DNA from: Clostridium pasteurianum DSM 525 = ATCC 6013
GTDB taxonomy: Bacteria > Bacillota > Clostridia > Clostridiales > Clostridiaceae
DNA: 64,000 bases
Assembly: GCF_000807255.1 (NCBI RefSeq)
Contig: NZ_CP009268.1
Span: forward strand, 774,384 to 838,383
Direction of reading: 5' to 3'
Below are positions 34,549 through 44,256 of the stretch, piece after piece. The notes below the pieces were generated by a model. It made no database searches, was not told where the DNA came from, and saw nothing but the letters and a program-made list of their open reading frames with translations. The position numbers and the translations under genes were made by a program. Within the stretch, counting starts at the first letter, position 1; every line of letters starts with the position of its first letter.

Positions 34549-35163
34549 ATGAGAAGTTTTTTCTACGCAAGAGTAAGCAGTAAAGATCAATCTCTAGAAA
34601 GACAAATTTTCGCAGCTAGAGAATTGGGAATAGAAAATGAATATATATTTATTGAAAAAGCTAGTGGAAAAGACTTTAAAAGACCTGAATATCAATTGAT
34701 GAAACGTATGTTTCGAGAAGATGATATTTTGTATATTAAATCTTTAGATAGATTAGGTAGAAATAAACAAATGATATTAGATGAATGGCGAGAGCTTATA
34801 CAAATAAAGAAAATAAATATCGTGGTTTTAGATATGCCTTTATTAGATACAAGAAAATATAAAGATATGAATGGATTAGAAAATTTAATTTCGGAATTAA
34901 TACTTCAACTATTAAGTTATATGGCTGAAGATGAACGTAAAAGAATAAAGGAAAGACAAAAAGAAGGTATTGCAGCTGCAATTAGCAATGGAGTCAAATT
35001 TGGTAGAAAAAAAATAAACATTAATGATAATTTTGAATCAATATTTGATAATTGGAAACAAAAGAAGATAACTGCAGTAGAAGCCATGAAACTATCTGGA
35101 ATGAAAAGTAATACTTTTTATAGAAGAGCAAAGGAATATGAATTAAGGAGGAACACACCTTGA
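34549..35163 (+). CDS. tnpR: Serine resolvase TnpR (second Tn3 element)
   Basis: 204 residues. The catalytic domain is intact: FFYARVSSKDQSLERQ with the nucleophile serine, DILYIKSLDRLGRNK, and MAEDERKRIKERQKEGI at the dimer helix. A C-terminal helix-turn-helix (ITAVEAMKLSGMKSNTFYRRA) follows. AAGGGAG precedes the ATG. Its end overlaps the tnpA start by 4 bp, so the two were co-translated. The miniature element ends only 27 bp upstream and has probably separated tnpR from its res site and promoter. Confidence 0.93.
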   Translation: MRSFFYARVSSKDQSLERQIFAARELGIENEYIFIEKASGKDFKRPEYQLMKRMFREDDILYIKSLDRLGRNKQMILDEWRELIQIKKINIVVLDMPLLDTRKYKDMNGLENLISELILQLLSYMAEDERKRIKERQKEGIAAAISNGVKFGRKKININDNFESIFDNWKQKKITAVEAMKLSGMKSNTFYRRAKEYELRRNTP

Positions 35164-38101
35164 CAACTATTGAACGTACTGCTTATCCTCGATTTGATAA
35201 GAATATTAATTCAAAAGGAATTATAAAAATATATACTCCAAATCATGAAGAGTTTGAATTAGCTCATAGAATAGCAAAAGGTCAAGGTCAAATTCTTAAT
35301 TTTATTGTTATGCTTAAATCATTTCAACGATTAGGGTATTTTCCTAAAGCCGATGATGTGCCAGTAGAGATTATAAAATATATTTCATCACAATTAAAGA
35401 TACCATTAAATACAGAATTTGATTTGCCAGAGAGAACACGTTATAGATATAAAATTTCTATTAGGAAATATTTGAATGTAACTGAATTTGGAGCAACTGC
35501 AAGAAATGTGGTTACAGAAGCAACATATAAAGCTGCACAAGTTATGAATAATCCAGCTGATCTTATAAATGTGGCAATTGAAACTTTAATTAAAGAGAGG
35601 TTTGAGCTTCCTGCATTTAGTACATTGAATCGCTTAGTTCGTCATATTCGTGCATTGGTTAATTCAAAAATTTATGAAAATATATTGAGCCAGTTAAATG
35701 ATGATAAAACAGCTCAATTAGATAGATTATTAATTATTGAAAGCTCAAAAAATTATTCTATGTTTAATTATTTGAAAGAGCTTCCAAAAGCTCCAAAAAT
35801 TAATCATCTTAAATCGTTGGAAGATACATATCAGTTAATTTTATCTATGGGTGATGTTGAAAATTTAATTCAAGATATCCCATTGGCTAAAATTAAACAC
35901 TTTGCATCTGAAGCTAAAGCTCTTGATGCTGCTGAAATGAATAAGCTATCTGATAGTAAGAGATATACTTTGATTTTAAGTTTAATATATATGTCAAAGG
36001 TTAAGACCCGAGATAACTTGGTAGAAATGTTTTTAAAGTGTATTCGTAAAATTCAAAATAAAGGTAAAGACGAACTAAAAAAAATTCAAGAAAAAATCGT
36101 GCAAAAACAGAAAATTTGATTTTAGTACTTGTAAAAACAAATGATAGCTCTAAGAGCAATTCAATGCTTGGAAAACAAATTAGAGAAATAATAAATGAAA
36201 ATGGTGGTACGGAAGTACTTCTTACAGAATGTGATAATGTTTCTTCTTACAATGGAAATAATTATTTGCCGTTGTTATGGAAATTTTATAAAAGCTATAG
36301 GAAGGCACTATTTAGATTAATAAAACTTCTTGAAATTCAACCAGCTACACAAGATCAATCTTTAATTAATGCTCTAAAATTCCTAATTACTAATAAAGAC
36401 AAGCGCATTGAACTATTGCCTTTTGCACTAGATTTAGATTTTGTAAACGCTCAATGGCAAAATACTGTTACAGCAAAAGAAGGTGAAAATACATTTTTAG
36501 TTAGAAGACACCTTGAAATATGTATTTTCTATCACTTGGCATTGGGACTTAAAACTGGAGACTTATGTATTAATACTTCTGAAAATTTTGCTGATTACAG
36601 AAATCAGCTTTTATCTTGGGAAGAATGTGAACCTTTAGTTTCTGATTTTTGCCAAGAGATGAATTTCAAAGACAATCCAGTTGAATTTGTATCAAACTTA
36701 AAGTCATTACTAAAAGAAAAGGCTCTAGAAGTAGATAAAAATTATCATAACAATGGAAGTATTTCAATTAATGAAAAAGGTGAGGTTGTTCTTAATCGTA
36801 CAAAAGCAAAAGGTATCTCCAAAAGTGCTGTTGATTTGCAAAATGATATTTATGAATGCCTACCTGAACGAGATGTTATTGAAATTCTTTGCAACGTAGA
36901 GCATTGGTTAAATTGGACACGCCATTTTGGACCATTATCTGGCTCCGATCCAAAGCTTGAAAATGCAGTTGAAAGATATGTCACCTTAGTTTTTGGATAT
37001 GGTTGTAATCTAGGTCCTACAGAAACATCAAGACATATGAAAAGTTCAGTAACTCCGCATATGTTATCTTTTGTAAATCGAAGGCATGTTACAGTAAATA
37101 AGTTGGATGAGGCCATTAAAGATATAATAAATTTATATAATAAATGCTATATTCCTAAATTATGGGGGAATAATAAGGTTGCTGCTGTTGATGGCACAAT
37201 GCGTGAACTTTATAAAGAAAATTTAGTATCTGAATACCACATCCGTTATGGTGGAAATGGCGGTATTTCATATAATCACATTTCAGATACATATATTGCT
37301 CTATTTAGTCATTTTGTCCCATGTGGCGTATGGGAAGCAGTTTATATTATAGATGGATTAATGAATAATAAATCTGATATTCAGCCAGATACAATCCATG
37401 GAGATACCCAGGCACAGTCAACGCCTGTTTTTGCATTAACTTATTTATTGGGAATAAAGCTAATGCCACGTATTAGAAACTGGAAGGATTTAAAATTTTA
37501 TCGTGTTGATAAAAATCATAAATATAAAAATATAGATTCTTTATTTAGTGATGTTATAGATTGGAAGTTAATCGAAACTCATTGGAAAGATATGCTCCAA
37601 GTAGTTTTGTCGATTAAGGCAGGGAAAATAGTCTCTTCTACACTTTTAAGAAAGTTAAATAATTATAGTCATAAAAATAAGCTATATCAATCATTTAGAG
37701 AGTTAGGGAGAGTAATCAGAACCATATTTCTTTTAGAATATATCTCTAATATTGAAATGCGTACACAAATCACTTCAACTACAAATAAAGTAGAATCGTA
37801 TAATGGATTTTCTAAATTTTTTGCATTTGGTGGCGAAGGTGTTATAACAGAAAATGATCCTGATGAACAAGAAAAAAGAATTAAATATAATAACCTTGTA
37901 TCTAATGCAGTAATACTTCAAAATGTTGCAGATATAACATATATATTAAAACAACTATTAGCTAATGGAGTTAAGTTTACAAAGTCAGATGTGGCTGCTC
38001 TTAGTCCATACATAACAAAGCATATAAAACGATTTGGTGATTATGTGATTGATTTAGGGAATATACCTGAGTCTATAGATATGGGTATTTCCATACCATA
38101 A
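35160..38101 (+). pseudogene. tnpA: Tn3-family transposase TnpA, frameshifted (second element)
   Basis: Two abutting frames together encode one transposase. The first (35160-36119, TTG start, 319 residues) holds the N-terminal DNA-binding region; the second (from about 36107 to 38101) holds the catalytic half with AAVDGTMRELY (Asp), IHGDTQAQSTPVFALTYLLG (Asp) and STTNKVESYNGFSKF (Glu). A -1 shift is needed near 36105, within GTGCAAAAACAG, so loss of one A from an A run is the simplest cause. Programmed frameshifting is not known for Tn3 transposases, so I treat it as inactivated or as a sequencing error. It is a different lineage from the transposase at 19478. Confidence 0.88.
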
Positions 38102-38138
38102 AATAAGAACCAGTCACAAATTGGAAGTCAAAACCATG

Positions 38139-38175
38139 ATGTGGCCGGTTTTTACACGTATGTCGGCTGTATCCC
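38139..38175 (-). repeat. Right terminal inverted repeat of second Tn3 element
   Basis: Ends GTATGTCGGCTGTATCCC and is followed by the target duplication TAGAG at 38176-38180. Confidence 0.92.
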
Positions 38176-38327
38176 TAGAGTTTATGTATCAAAAATAAAA
38201 AATATACTTGAACATTGTATTAAAATCATAAAAATTTGTATCAAAAATTATCCAAAGTGTATTACTAATATTGACAACATTCTGAAAATCATCTATTTTA
38301 CTTGGAATAATTTTAATACAGAAGTTT

Positions 38328-38341
38328 GGCATATAAATTGC
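38328..38341 (+). promoter_or_regulatory. Sigma-54 (SigL) promoter of the levanase gene
   Basis: TTGGCATATAAATTGCT contains GG at 38328-38329 and GC at 38340-38341 with exactly 10 bp between them, the -24/-12 consensus. It lies about 147 bp before the GH32 gene. In Bacillus the levanase operon is likewise SigL-dependent and driven by the enhancer-binding activator LevR, so a LevR-like activator is expected elsewhere. Confidence 0.78.
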
Positions 38342-38388
38342 TGATTTATATGATTAAAAATAAAAATTGAGGTGATAATTTATTGTAT

Positions 38389-38403
38389 TTGTAAACGTTT
38401 GTA
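38389..38403 (+). promoter_or_regulatory. Possible catabolite-responsive (cre) element
   Basis: TTGTAAACGTTTGTA fits the CcpA consensus WTGNAANCGNWNNCW with one mismatch and lies between the sigma-54 promoter and the levanase start, where repression by preferred sugars would act. Confidence 0.5.
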
Positions 38404-38487
38404 AAGGCTTTATAAGCTAGAATGACTGGATAAAATTTGTAGGATGAAATTAAAAAAATAAACTTATAAAATAAGGGGGATTTTTTC

Positions 38488-41400
38488 ATGAAAAAAGGCT
38501 TTAAAAGCATATTTAGTTTCTTCATGTGCTCAGCTTTATTTTTAACTACTTTTATTAGCACTTCGCCTGTGATCACCAAGGCGGAGACAATTTCTACCTT
38601 TACAAGGGAAGATTTTATAAATGGTGAATTTGGAAATACAGATAATGGACTGGAACTTTTGAAAAAAGATGGAGACAATGCTGCCATTACTAGTACATAC
38701 TCTGAAAAATTCAGCTATGAAGCAGATGTGAATCTTGAAGATGGACCTTCAGCTGCTTTAATATTCGGAGTGGCAAATAAGGACAACCCTTCTAGTGGAG
38801 TTTGGTATGGTGTAAATATAAATAAAACAGAGGGATATTCCTATGCTGAAAATGATAAGGTTACTGGTGTAATAAGGATGTTTAAGGTGGTACCTGGACA
38901 AGACCTTGGAATTAATGAAGCAGTACCTCTTACAGAAGCTCAAAAGGCAAAGAATACTTTTCACTACAAAGTAACTGTGGATAGTAATAAGAATATAAAG
39001 TTCTATTTGGATGGAAATCTTGTATTTGTGAAGAATGATCCTTCCTGGACTGGAGGAAATGCAGGACTTTTAACCTTTAACACTAAAGCAACTTTCAGTA
39101 ATATAAAATTTAGTGACAGCCCAGTAGATAATGATGAAAATGGATTTTCAACTAATCTTACAAATATAACTGGACTTAAGGGTACCTGGATTAAGACTAA
39201 TGAAGGACTTTTTTCTCAGGGAAGAGGGGATAGTTTTGCTATATCTGATACCACTGGATCAGATTTTATCTATCAGACGGATGTAACTTTACCTTCTGTA
39301 GGAGCAGCTTCAATAGTATTCAGGTCCAATGATAACGGTTCCGATTCCTATGTGGCAAATGTGGACAGTGGTGCCGGTATGGGAAAACTGTTTAAGTTCC
39401 AAAATGGTTCAGCTACGGTTTTTAAGGAATTCAAAATACCTTCAAAAAGTACTTATAATCTAAAGGTTAAAGCCATAGGGTCTCATGTGGATTACTATAT
39501 TGACAATAACCTTGTGGGAAGTTTTGATGACAGTTCCTTTAGCTCAGGTAAATTTGGACTTTTGAATTACAGTGCCTCTGAGATATATCAAAATCTAAAC
39601 AAAACTGATATAAATGCAGCCACTTATCCTAAATTGACAGATCTTAAGATTGAAGGGGTAAATTTATCCCCAAGCTTTAGTGAAAATGTATTTAATTATA
39701 ATGCTAATACAGAATATACTGTGGATAAGATAAAATTAAAGCTTTCTGCGGTTAATGCTTCTTCTGTAAAGGTAAGAGTCTTAGACAGCAAGGGAATTGA
39801 AGTTTTTAATAAAGACCTGCAGAACAATACTTTTAATGAAATAGCTATTCCTGTAGGATTAAATAAGGTCTATGTAACGGCTAAGGATAATGAAGACAAT
39901 GAAAGAACCTATTTAATAAATCTTAAGAGAGCATTAGATCCAACTTCATATTATTCAGAAGAATTCAGACCACAATTTCACTATTCACCAAAGGAAAACT
40001 GGCTGAATGATCCAAATGGCATGGTGTATTATGAGGGAGAATATCATCTATTCTATCAATATTATCCCTATGGTAAAGAATGGGGACCTATGCATTGGGG
40101 ACATGCTGTAACTAAGGATTTAATTCACTGGACGGAGCTTCCTATTGCCCTATATCCAGATGATATTGGGGCTATATTTTCCGGTTCCGCAGTGGTAGAT
40201 GAAAACAATACTACCGGGTTCTTTACCAATACTTCAGAGAAAAAGGGACTAGTGGCAATTTATACTACAGATAACAGCGGTATTCAGCAGCAGAATGTTG
40301 CCTACAGTACAGATAAGGGTAGAACCTGGATAAAATATACTGGAAATCCTGTTTTGAAGACCAGTGATGATCCTCTTAATAATGGCGCTTTCAGAGATCC
40401 TAAGGTATTCTGGGATGAAGACGCCAAGAAGTGGATTATGGTAGTTGCGGGAGGACCCTTAAGATTTTTCTCCTCTTCAGATCTTAAAAACTGGAAGGCA
40501 GAAGCAATGCAGCCGGAAATCGAAACAGAATGTCCTGATTTTCTAAGAATGAAGGTAGAGGGAACCAATGAATATAAATGGGTACTCAGTGGAGGCGGAA
40601 GATTCTACATGATTGGTGACTTCAAGGAGGTAAATGGTAAATTAACTTTTGTACCTGAAGCAGATAAAATTTCAATGAATTTCGGAAGGGATTCCTATGC
40701 AGGACAAACTTATAACAATACTCCTGATGGCAGGGTAATTATGATTAACTGGATGAATACCTGGGACAATTATTGCAAGGCAGTATCAGCTATTACAGAG
40801 CCTTTCAACGGTAATTTCAATCTGCAGCTTGAGTTAAAGTTAAAGAAAAATCTTCAAGGACAGATAAAATTGATTCAGGAGCCTATAAAAGAATATGACA
40901 GCCTGCGTTTAGCACCTACAGTAATAGAAAATGCTACAGTGGGCAGTACAGGTAATGTACTTCAAGGAATTACAGGAAAACAGACTGAAATTGTTGCTGA
41001 ATTTACTCCAGGGGCGGCTACTACAGATGTAGGCTTTAAGCTGAGAGTGGGTAACAATCAGGAAACCGTTGTAAACTATAATATAGCAACTAAAAAGGTA
41101 TCCATAGATAGAAGCAAATCTGGAAAGATACCTACTGAAAATGGCAACAGATACTATGAAAGTGATCTGTTTAAGGCAGTGGAAACAGGAGATATGTCCA
41201 TGACTTCTGATGGAAAAATCAAGCTTAAAATCTATCTTGATTGGGCTTCTATAGAGGTATTTGGAAATGAGGGAGAAGTGACAGGAGCTTCACTTATATT
41301 CCCAGACAGCAGCAGTACAGCTATGGAAACCTATTCAAAGGGAGAAGATTCAAAAGCAAATATCACTCTATATCCTATGGATAGTATTTGGAAAAGCAGC

Positions 41401-42312
41401 AGTTCTTCATTATCAGTAAAAGCTGTGGATTCTGCTAACAACAATAAATTATTAAAAGATGCAGAATTTAAGCTATATGATGCTAATGGAAATGCTATAG
41501 GAACTGATAATATTAAAACTGACTCAAAAGGACAAGTTTCTATAAATAATCTAGCACCAGCAGAGTATGTCTTAAAACAGGTGAAGGCACCAAAGGCATA
41601 TAATCTGGAGGAAAGCTTTAGTCAGAAGATAGATTTAACAAAAGGTAACCAGAGTGTAGATGTAAATTTTGTTAAGGCAGCAAACCCTGAAAAGGAAGCT
41701 TACAAAGTGGTATTTAAAGATTATGATGGAACTGTGTTAAGTGAGCAGGAAGTAAAAAGCGGAAAGTCTGCAAAGGCCCCAAAGAAGCCAGTTAGAGAGG
41801 GTTATGACTTTACAGGCTGGGATAAATCCTTTCACAAGGTTACAGAAGACTTAGTAGTAACAGCTGTATACAAAGTAAAAACCTATACAGTGATTTTTAA
41901 AGATTATAAGGGAAAAACTATAGGAAAGGCTCAAACTGTAGAGTATGGAAGTGCAGCAAAAGCACCAGAGGCTCCAGCAAGAGAAGGCTATACCTTTACA
42001 GGCTGGAATAAGGACTTTAGTAATGTTAAGAAAAACTTGGAGGTAAAAGCTGAGTATAAGATAAACAGTTATACAGTAGTTTTTAAGGATTATAATGGAG
42101 AGATTATAGGAAAACCCCAGACTGTAGAATATGGAAAATCTGCAAAGGCACCAAAAGCTCCAAGGAGACCAGGATATGTATTTACTGGATGGGACAAGAA
42201 TTTCAATAATGTTAAAGGAGACTTGGAAGTAAAAGCAACTTACCATAAAGTTAATGCATGGTCTGGAGTGTTCTACAGAAATATTTGGACATGGATAATA
42301 AGCATTTTCTAG
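38488..42312 (+). CDS. Secreted multidomain GH32 levanase/fructanase
   Basis: Exported fructan hydrolase, 1,274 residues. In order: signal peptide (to about residue 33, VITKAET); two laminin-G/concanavalin-like domains (~40-210 and ~220-375); a cadherin-like beta-sandwich (~385-485); the GH32 catalytic module (~490-960) with the nucleophile motif WLNDPNG, GAFRDPKV (transition-state stabiliser) and ETECPDF (acid/base Glu); a SpaA/prealbumin-like domain (~970-1065); and three InlB B-type repeats, each with TFTGW or DFTGWDK. No LPXTG sorting signal is visible, so attachment is non-covalent or absent. AAGGGGGA ribosome site. A sigma-54 promoter and cre-like site upstream match fructan-induced control. 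Confidence 0.93.
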   Translation: MKKGFKSIFSFFMCSALFLTTFISTSPVITKAETISTFTREDFINGEFGNTDNGLELLKKDGDNAAITSTYSEKFSYEADVNLEDGPSAALIFGVANKDNPSSGVWYGVNINKTEGYSYAENDKVTGVIRMFKVVPGQDLGINEAVPLTEAQKAKNTFHYKVTVDSNKNIKFYLDGNLVFVKNDPSWTGGNAGLLTFNTKATFSNIKFSDSPVDNDENGFSTNLTNITGLKGTWIKTNEGLFSQGRGDSFAISDTTGSDFIYQTDVTLPSVGAASIVFRSNDNGSDSYVANVDSGAGMGKLFKFQNGSATVFKEFKIPSKSTYNLKVKAIGSHVDYYIDNNLVGSFDDSSFSSGKFGLLNYSASEIYQNLNKTDINAATYPKLTDLKIEGVNLSPSFSENVFNYNANTEYTVDKIKLKLSAVNASSVKVRVLDSKGIEVFNKDLQNNTFNEIAIPVGLNKVYVTAKDNEDNERTYLINLKRALDPTSYYSEEFRPQFHYSPKENWLNDPNGMVYYEGEYHLFYQYYPYGKEWGPMHWGHAVTKDLIHWTELPIALYPDDIGAIFSGSAVVDENNTTGFFTNTSEKKGLVAIYTTDNSGIQQQNVAYSTDKGRTWIKYTGNPVLKTSDDPLNNGAFRDPKVFWDEDAKKWIMVVAGGPLRFFSSSDLKNWKAEAMQPEIETECPDFLRMKVEGTNEYKWVLSGGGRFYMIGDFKEVNGKLTFVPEADKISMNFGRDSYAGQTYNNTPDGRVIMINWMNTWDNYCKAVSAITEPFNGNFNLQLELKLKKNLQGQIKLIQEPIKEYDSLRLAPTVIENATVGSTGNVLQGITGKQTEIVAEFTPGAATTDVGFKLRVGNNQETVVNYNIATKKVSIDRSKSGKIPTENGNRYYESDLFKAVETGDMSMTSDGKIKLKIYLDWASIEVFGNEGEVTGASLIFPDSSSTAMETYSKGEDSKANITLYPMDSIWKSSSSSLSVKAVDSANNNKLLKDAEFKLYDANGNAIGTDNIKTDSKGQVSINNLAPAEYVLKQVKAPKAYNLEESFSQKIDLTKGNQSVDVNFVKAANPEKEAYKVVFKDYDGTVLSEQEVKSGKSAKAPKKPVREGYDFTGWDKSFHKVTEDLVVTAVYKVKTYTVIFKDYKGKTIGKAQTVEYGSAAKAPEAPAREGYTFTGWNKDFSNVKKNLEVKAEYKINSYTVVFKDYNGEIIGKPQTVEYGKSAKAPKAPRRPGYVFTGWDKNFNNVKGDLEVKATYHKVNAWSGVFYRNIWTWIISIF

Positions 42313-42338
42313 AATTTTCATTAATAGCTAAACCTTTC

Positions 42339-42371
42339 AATCAGGTGGGGGAGATTCCTCACCTGATTTAT
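42339..42371 (+). terminator. Terminator of the levanase gene
   Basis: AATCAGGTG pairs with CACCTGATT around a G-rich loop, followed by TATCC. It is a good stem with a weak T run, 26 bp after the stop. Confidence 0.7.
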
Positions 42372-42477
42372 CCATGTTTCAGAAGTTTTTGTTTTAGAAA
42401 GGCTTATGGTAGTATATAATATTAATATAAAGTAGTTAGAATTTACTATGAGTTAATTAGATAATGTAGGTGAGTTT

Positions 42478-42705
42478 ATGGCACATTTAAATAAGGATGA
42501 AAAAATAATAGAGTTTGTATCGTTTTGCATAGAGAATTTTAAAATTAAATATAATATGAAAGGTAAAGATGTAGCTAATTTATTTAGTGAAAGTGGAGTT
42601 ATTGATTTCTTGATGGAAAGTTATGATTTACTTCATACACAGGGAGCAGATTATATTTTATCTGAAATTCAATTATTTTTAGAGAATAGGGGTTATAAAC
42701 TATGA
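42478..42705 (+). CDS. DUF3791 family small protein
   Basis: 75 residues: [20 protein letters not shown] at the start and [21 protein letters not shown] at the end, the DUF3791 pattern. It overlaps the next gene by 4 bp (ATGA type), implying coupled translation. It is the first of three tightly packed small genes whose arrangement resembles a toxin-antitoxin or host-interaction module. Biochemical role unknown. Confidence 0.75.
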   Translation: MAHLNKDEKIIEFVSFCIENFKIKYNMKGKDVANLFSESGVIDFLMESYDLLHTQGADYILSEIQLFLENRGYKL

Positions 42706-43187
42706 TACTCTATCATGGTAGTAATGTATTAGTAGAAAAACCTATCTTTATAAGAGCCAATAGAACATTAGATTTTGGACATGGATTTTATACCACAACA
42801 AGTAAAGAACAGGCATATAAATGGGCAAAAATTAAAAGTAGAAGAGAGAATTCAGATAAAGGTTTTATAAGTATATATCAATTAGAAGACGATTTGTTAA
42901 AAAAGATTAGTCTTAATGTCAGAATATTTAGAGGAGCTAGTAAGAGTTGGCTTAAATTTGTATTAGATAATAGAATGAAAGAAGGATATACACATCAATT
43001 TGATATAGTAAAGGGGTGTGTAGCAGATGATAGGGTATATGCGTGTTTAAATGCCTTTGAAAACAAATTTATGGATTTCGAAACGGCAATTAAAGAACTT
43101 AGAACTTATAAGTTAGATGATCAAGTTTCTTTTCATACAGGGGAAGCTTTAAAATACCTAAAATTTATTAATTATGAGGAAGTGTAG
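42702..43187 (+). CDS. DUF3990 family protein, ADP-ribosyltransferase-like fold
   Basis: 161 residues. [33 protein letters not shown] and [15 protein letters not shown] define DUF3990, which I understand to be related to the ADP-ribosyltransferase fold (H in YHGS, Y in FYTT, an acidic residue late). The DUF3791 genes on both sides support a toxin with small partners. Whether it modifies DNA, RNA or protein is unknown. Start overlaps the upstream stop. Confidence 0.75.
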   Translation: MILYHGSNVLVEKPIFIRANRTLDFGHGFYTTTSKEQAYKWAKIKSRRENSDKGFISIYQLEDDLLKKISLNVRIFRGASKSWLKFVLDNRMKEGYTHQFDIVKGCVADDRVYACLNAFENKFMDFETAIKELRTYKLDDQVSFHTGEALKYLKFINYEEV

Positions 43188-43193
43188 TTAGCT

Positions 43194-43436
43194 ATGAGTT
43201 TGCCTAAAGTAACACAAGAAAATGTGCATATATTTATTCCCTTAAAAGCAGCCAAAGTGACAGAAAGGTTTGCTAAAAGTCATGGTATATCTAAAAAACA
43301 AGCTCTGTTGGATTTTTATAACTCAAAGGTATATGATATTTTAGAACAAGAAGATACAAAATTGTGGTATGAAGGTGTTAATTATTTATATATGGGATTA
43401 GAAATGGAAAAAAATGGGGAGAAATTAGATATTTAG
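43194..43436 (+). CDS. Small DUF3791-associated protein
   Basis: 80 residues: VTERFAKSHGISKKQALLDFYNSKVYDIL followed by TKLWYEGVNYLYMGLE. It is predominantly helical and is the usual downstream companion of DUF3990 genes. GAGGAAGTG lies about 12 bp before the ATG. Spacing of 6 bp from the DUF3990 stop points to one operon. Possible antitoxin or regulator; unproven. Confidence 0.65.
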   Translation: MSLPKVTQENVHIFIPLKAAKVTERFAKSHGISKKQALLDFYNSKVYDILEQEDTKLWYEGVNYLYMGLEMEKNGEKLDI

Positions 43437-43502
43437 ATTCTTGTTTTCTCCACCATTTCCATTTCAGTATTTTGTAGATTTTCATTATTGAAGTAAGTTC
43501 TT

Positions 43503-43540
43503 AATTCAGGTGGGGATTCTTTTACCCCATCTGAATTTTA
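43503..43540 (+). terminator. Terminator of the DUF3990 operon
   Basis: AATTCAGGTGGGG pairs with CCCCATCTGAATT (one G-U) around a 9-nt loop, followed by TTT. Its loop-side sequence resembles the levanase terminator at 42339. Confidence 0.82.
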
Positions 43541-43560
43541 GAACTACAAATGCATGGCTT

Positions 43561-43608
43561 ACTTGGCGTTGAACTCCTACTTGAATAAGTGGGAGACTTA
43601 CGCCAAGT
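43561..43608. repeat. Two-tier hairpin, possible insertion-sequence remnant
   Basis: Outer arms ACTTGGCG and CGCCAAGT (8 bp) enclose a second stem CTCCTACTT/AAGTGGGAG (9 bp, one G-U) with loop GAAT. The compact subterminal-hairpin look resembles the ends of IS200/IS605-type elements, but no transposase lies here. Confidence 0.4.
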
Positions 43609-43689
43609 TAGTCAGGTTAAAAATTGCTAAGTGGAAAGAATATATATATAATTGAATTATGAGAATACTTGATAATGGGAGATGAGAAT

Positions 43690-44256
43690 ATGGAACCTAT
43701 TAGGAATGTGTTTATTACACCAAAACAATTTGAAGAAATTCAAAGTAAATATGATGGTATTTGTGAATATCTAAATGGGGAGATATTATTTAGCTCAAGG
43801 ACATCTCAAAGACATAATAGAATAGTAAGAAAGATATTATCAAAGTTAGATGCTTATTTTGATGGAAGTGAATGTGAACCTTTTTCAGAGCAAATAGAAG
43901 TTATATTTAAAAATGAAAATGAACAATATAATTTTTTACCTGATATTTTTGTTATGTGTAAGGATGCTAAAACCTTAGGTGAAAGCTTTATTTCATCACC
44001 CAAAGTGATTTTTGAAGTGGTATCTGAAAAATATTCTGATAATGATTATTTTATTAAGGCACGTATATATCAGAAATTTGGGGTACTAGAATATAATATA
44101 GTAGAACCAAGTGGAGCAATAACTCAATACACTTTAGTCAATGGAGCTTATGGAACTCCAAAAGTATTTTCTTCTAAAGATATATATACAAGTACAGTTT
44201 ATAAAGATTTAAAAATTGAACTTGAAAATATATTTCATAAAGGGATTGGACAATAA
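43690..44256 (+). CDS. Uma2 family (DUF820) restriction-endonuclease-fold protein
   Basis: 188 residues of the PD-(D/E)XK-fold Uma2/DUF820 family: ITPKQFEEIQSKYDGICEYLNGEILFSS, RHNRIVRKILSKL, the Asp in YNFLPDIFVMC, and VIFEVVSEKYSDNDYFIKARIYQKFGVLEYNIVEP with the Glu/Lys positions. ATG 43690 is chosen since GGGAGATGAG lies ahead; the TTG at 43669 has no such site. The family is widespread and largely uncharacterised, often linked to mobile DNA. It stands alone with its own terminator. Confidence 0.85.
   Translation: MEPIRNVFITPKQFEEIQSKYDGICEYLNGEILFSSRTSQRHNRIVRKILSKLDAYFDGSECEPFSEQIEVIFKNENEQYNFLPDIFVMCKDAKTLGESFISSPKVIFEVVSEKYSDNDYFIKARIYQKFGVLEYNIVEPSGAITQYTLVNGAYGTPKVFSSKDIYTSTVYKDLKIELENIFHKGIGQ

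Larger units (their letters stand above)
29654..38175. mobile_element. Second Tn3-family transposon with amidase, recombinase and toxin-antitoxin cargo
   Basis: An 8,522-bp element bounded by 37-bp inverted repeats (29654-29690 and 38139-38175) sharing TACAGCCGACATACGTGTAA and flanked by the 5-bp duplication TAGAG (29649-29653 and 38176-38180). tnpR and tnpA occupy the right third on the plus strand. Cargo is a secreted amidase, a small exported protein, a tyrosine recombinase and a TA pair. Nested features include a miniature derivative of the first transposon and a tnpA relic. The ends share no sequence with the first element. Its tnpA is frameshifted, so it is probably immobile unless helped in trans. 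Confidence 0.93.
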
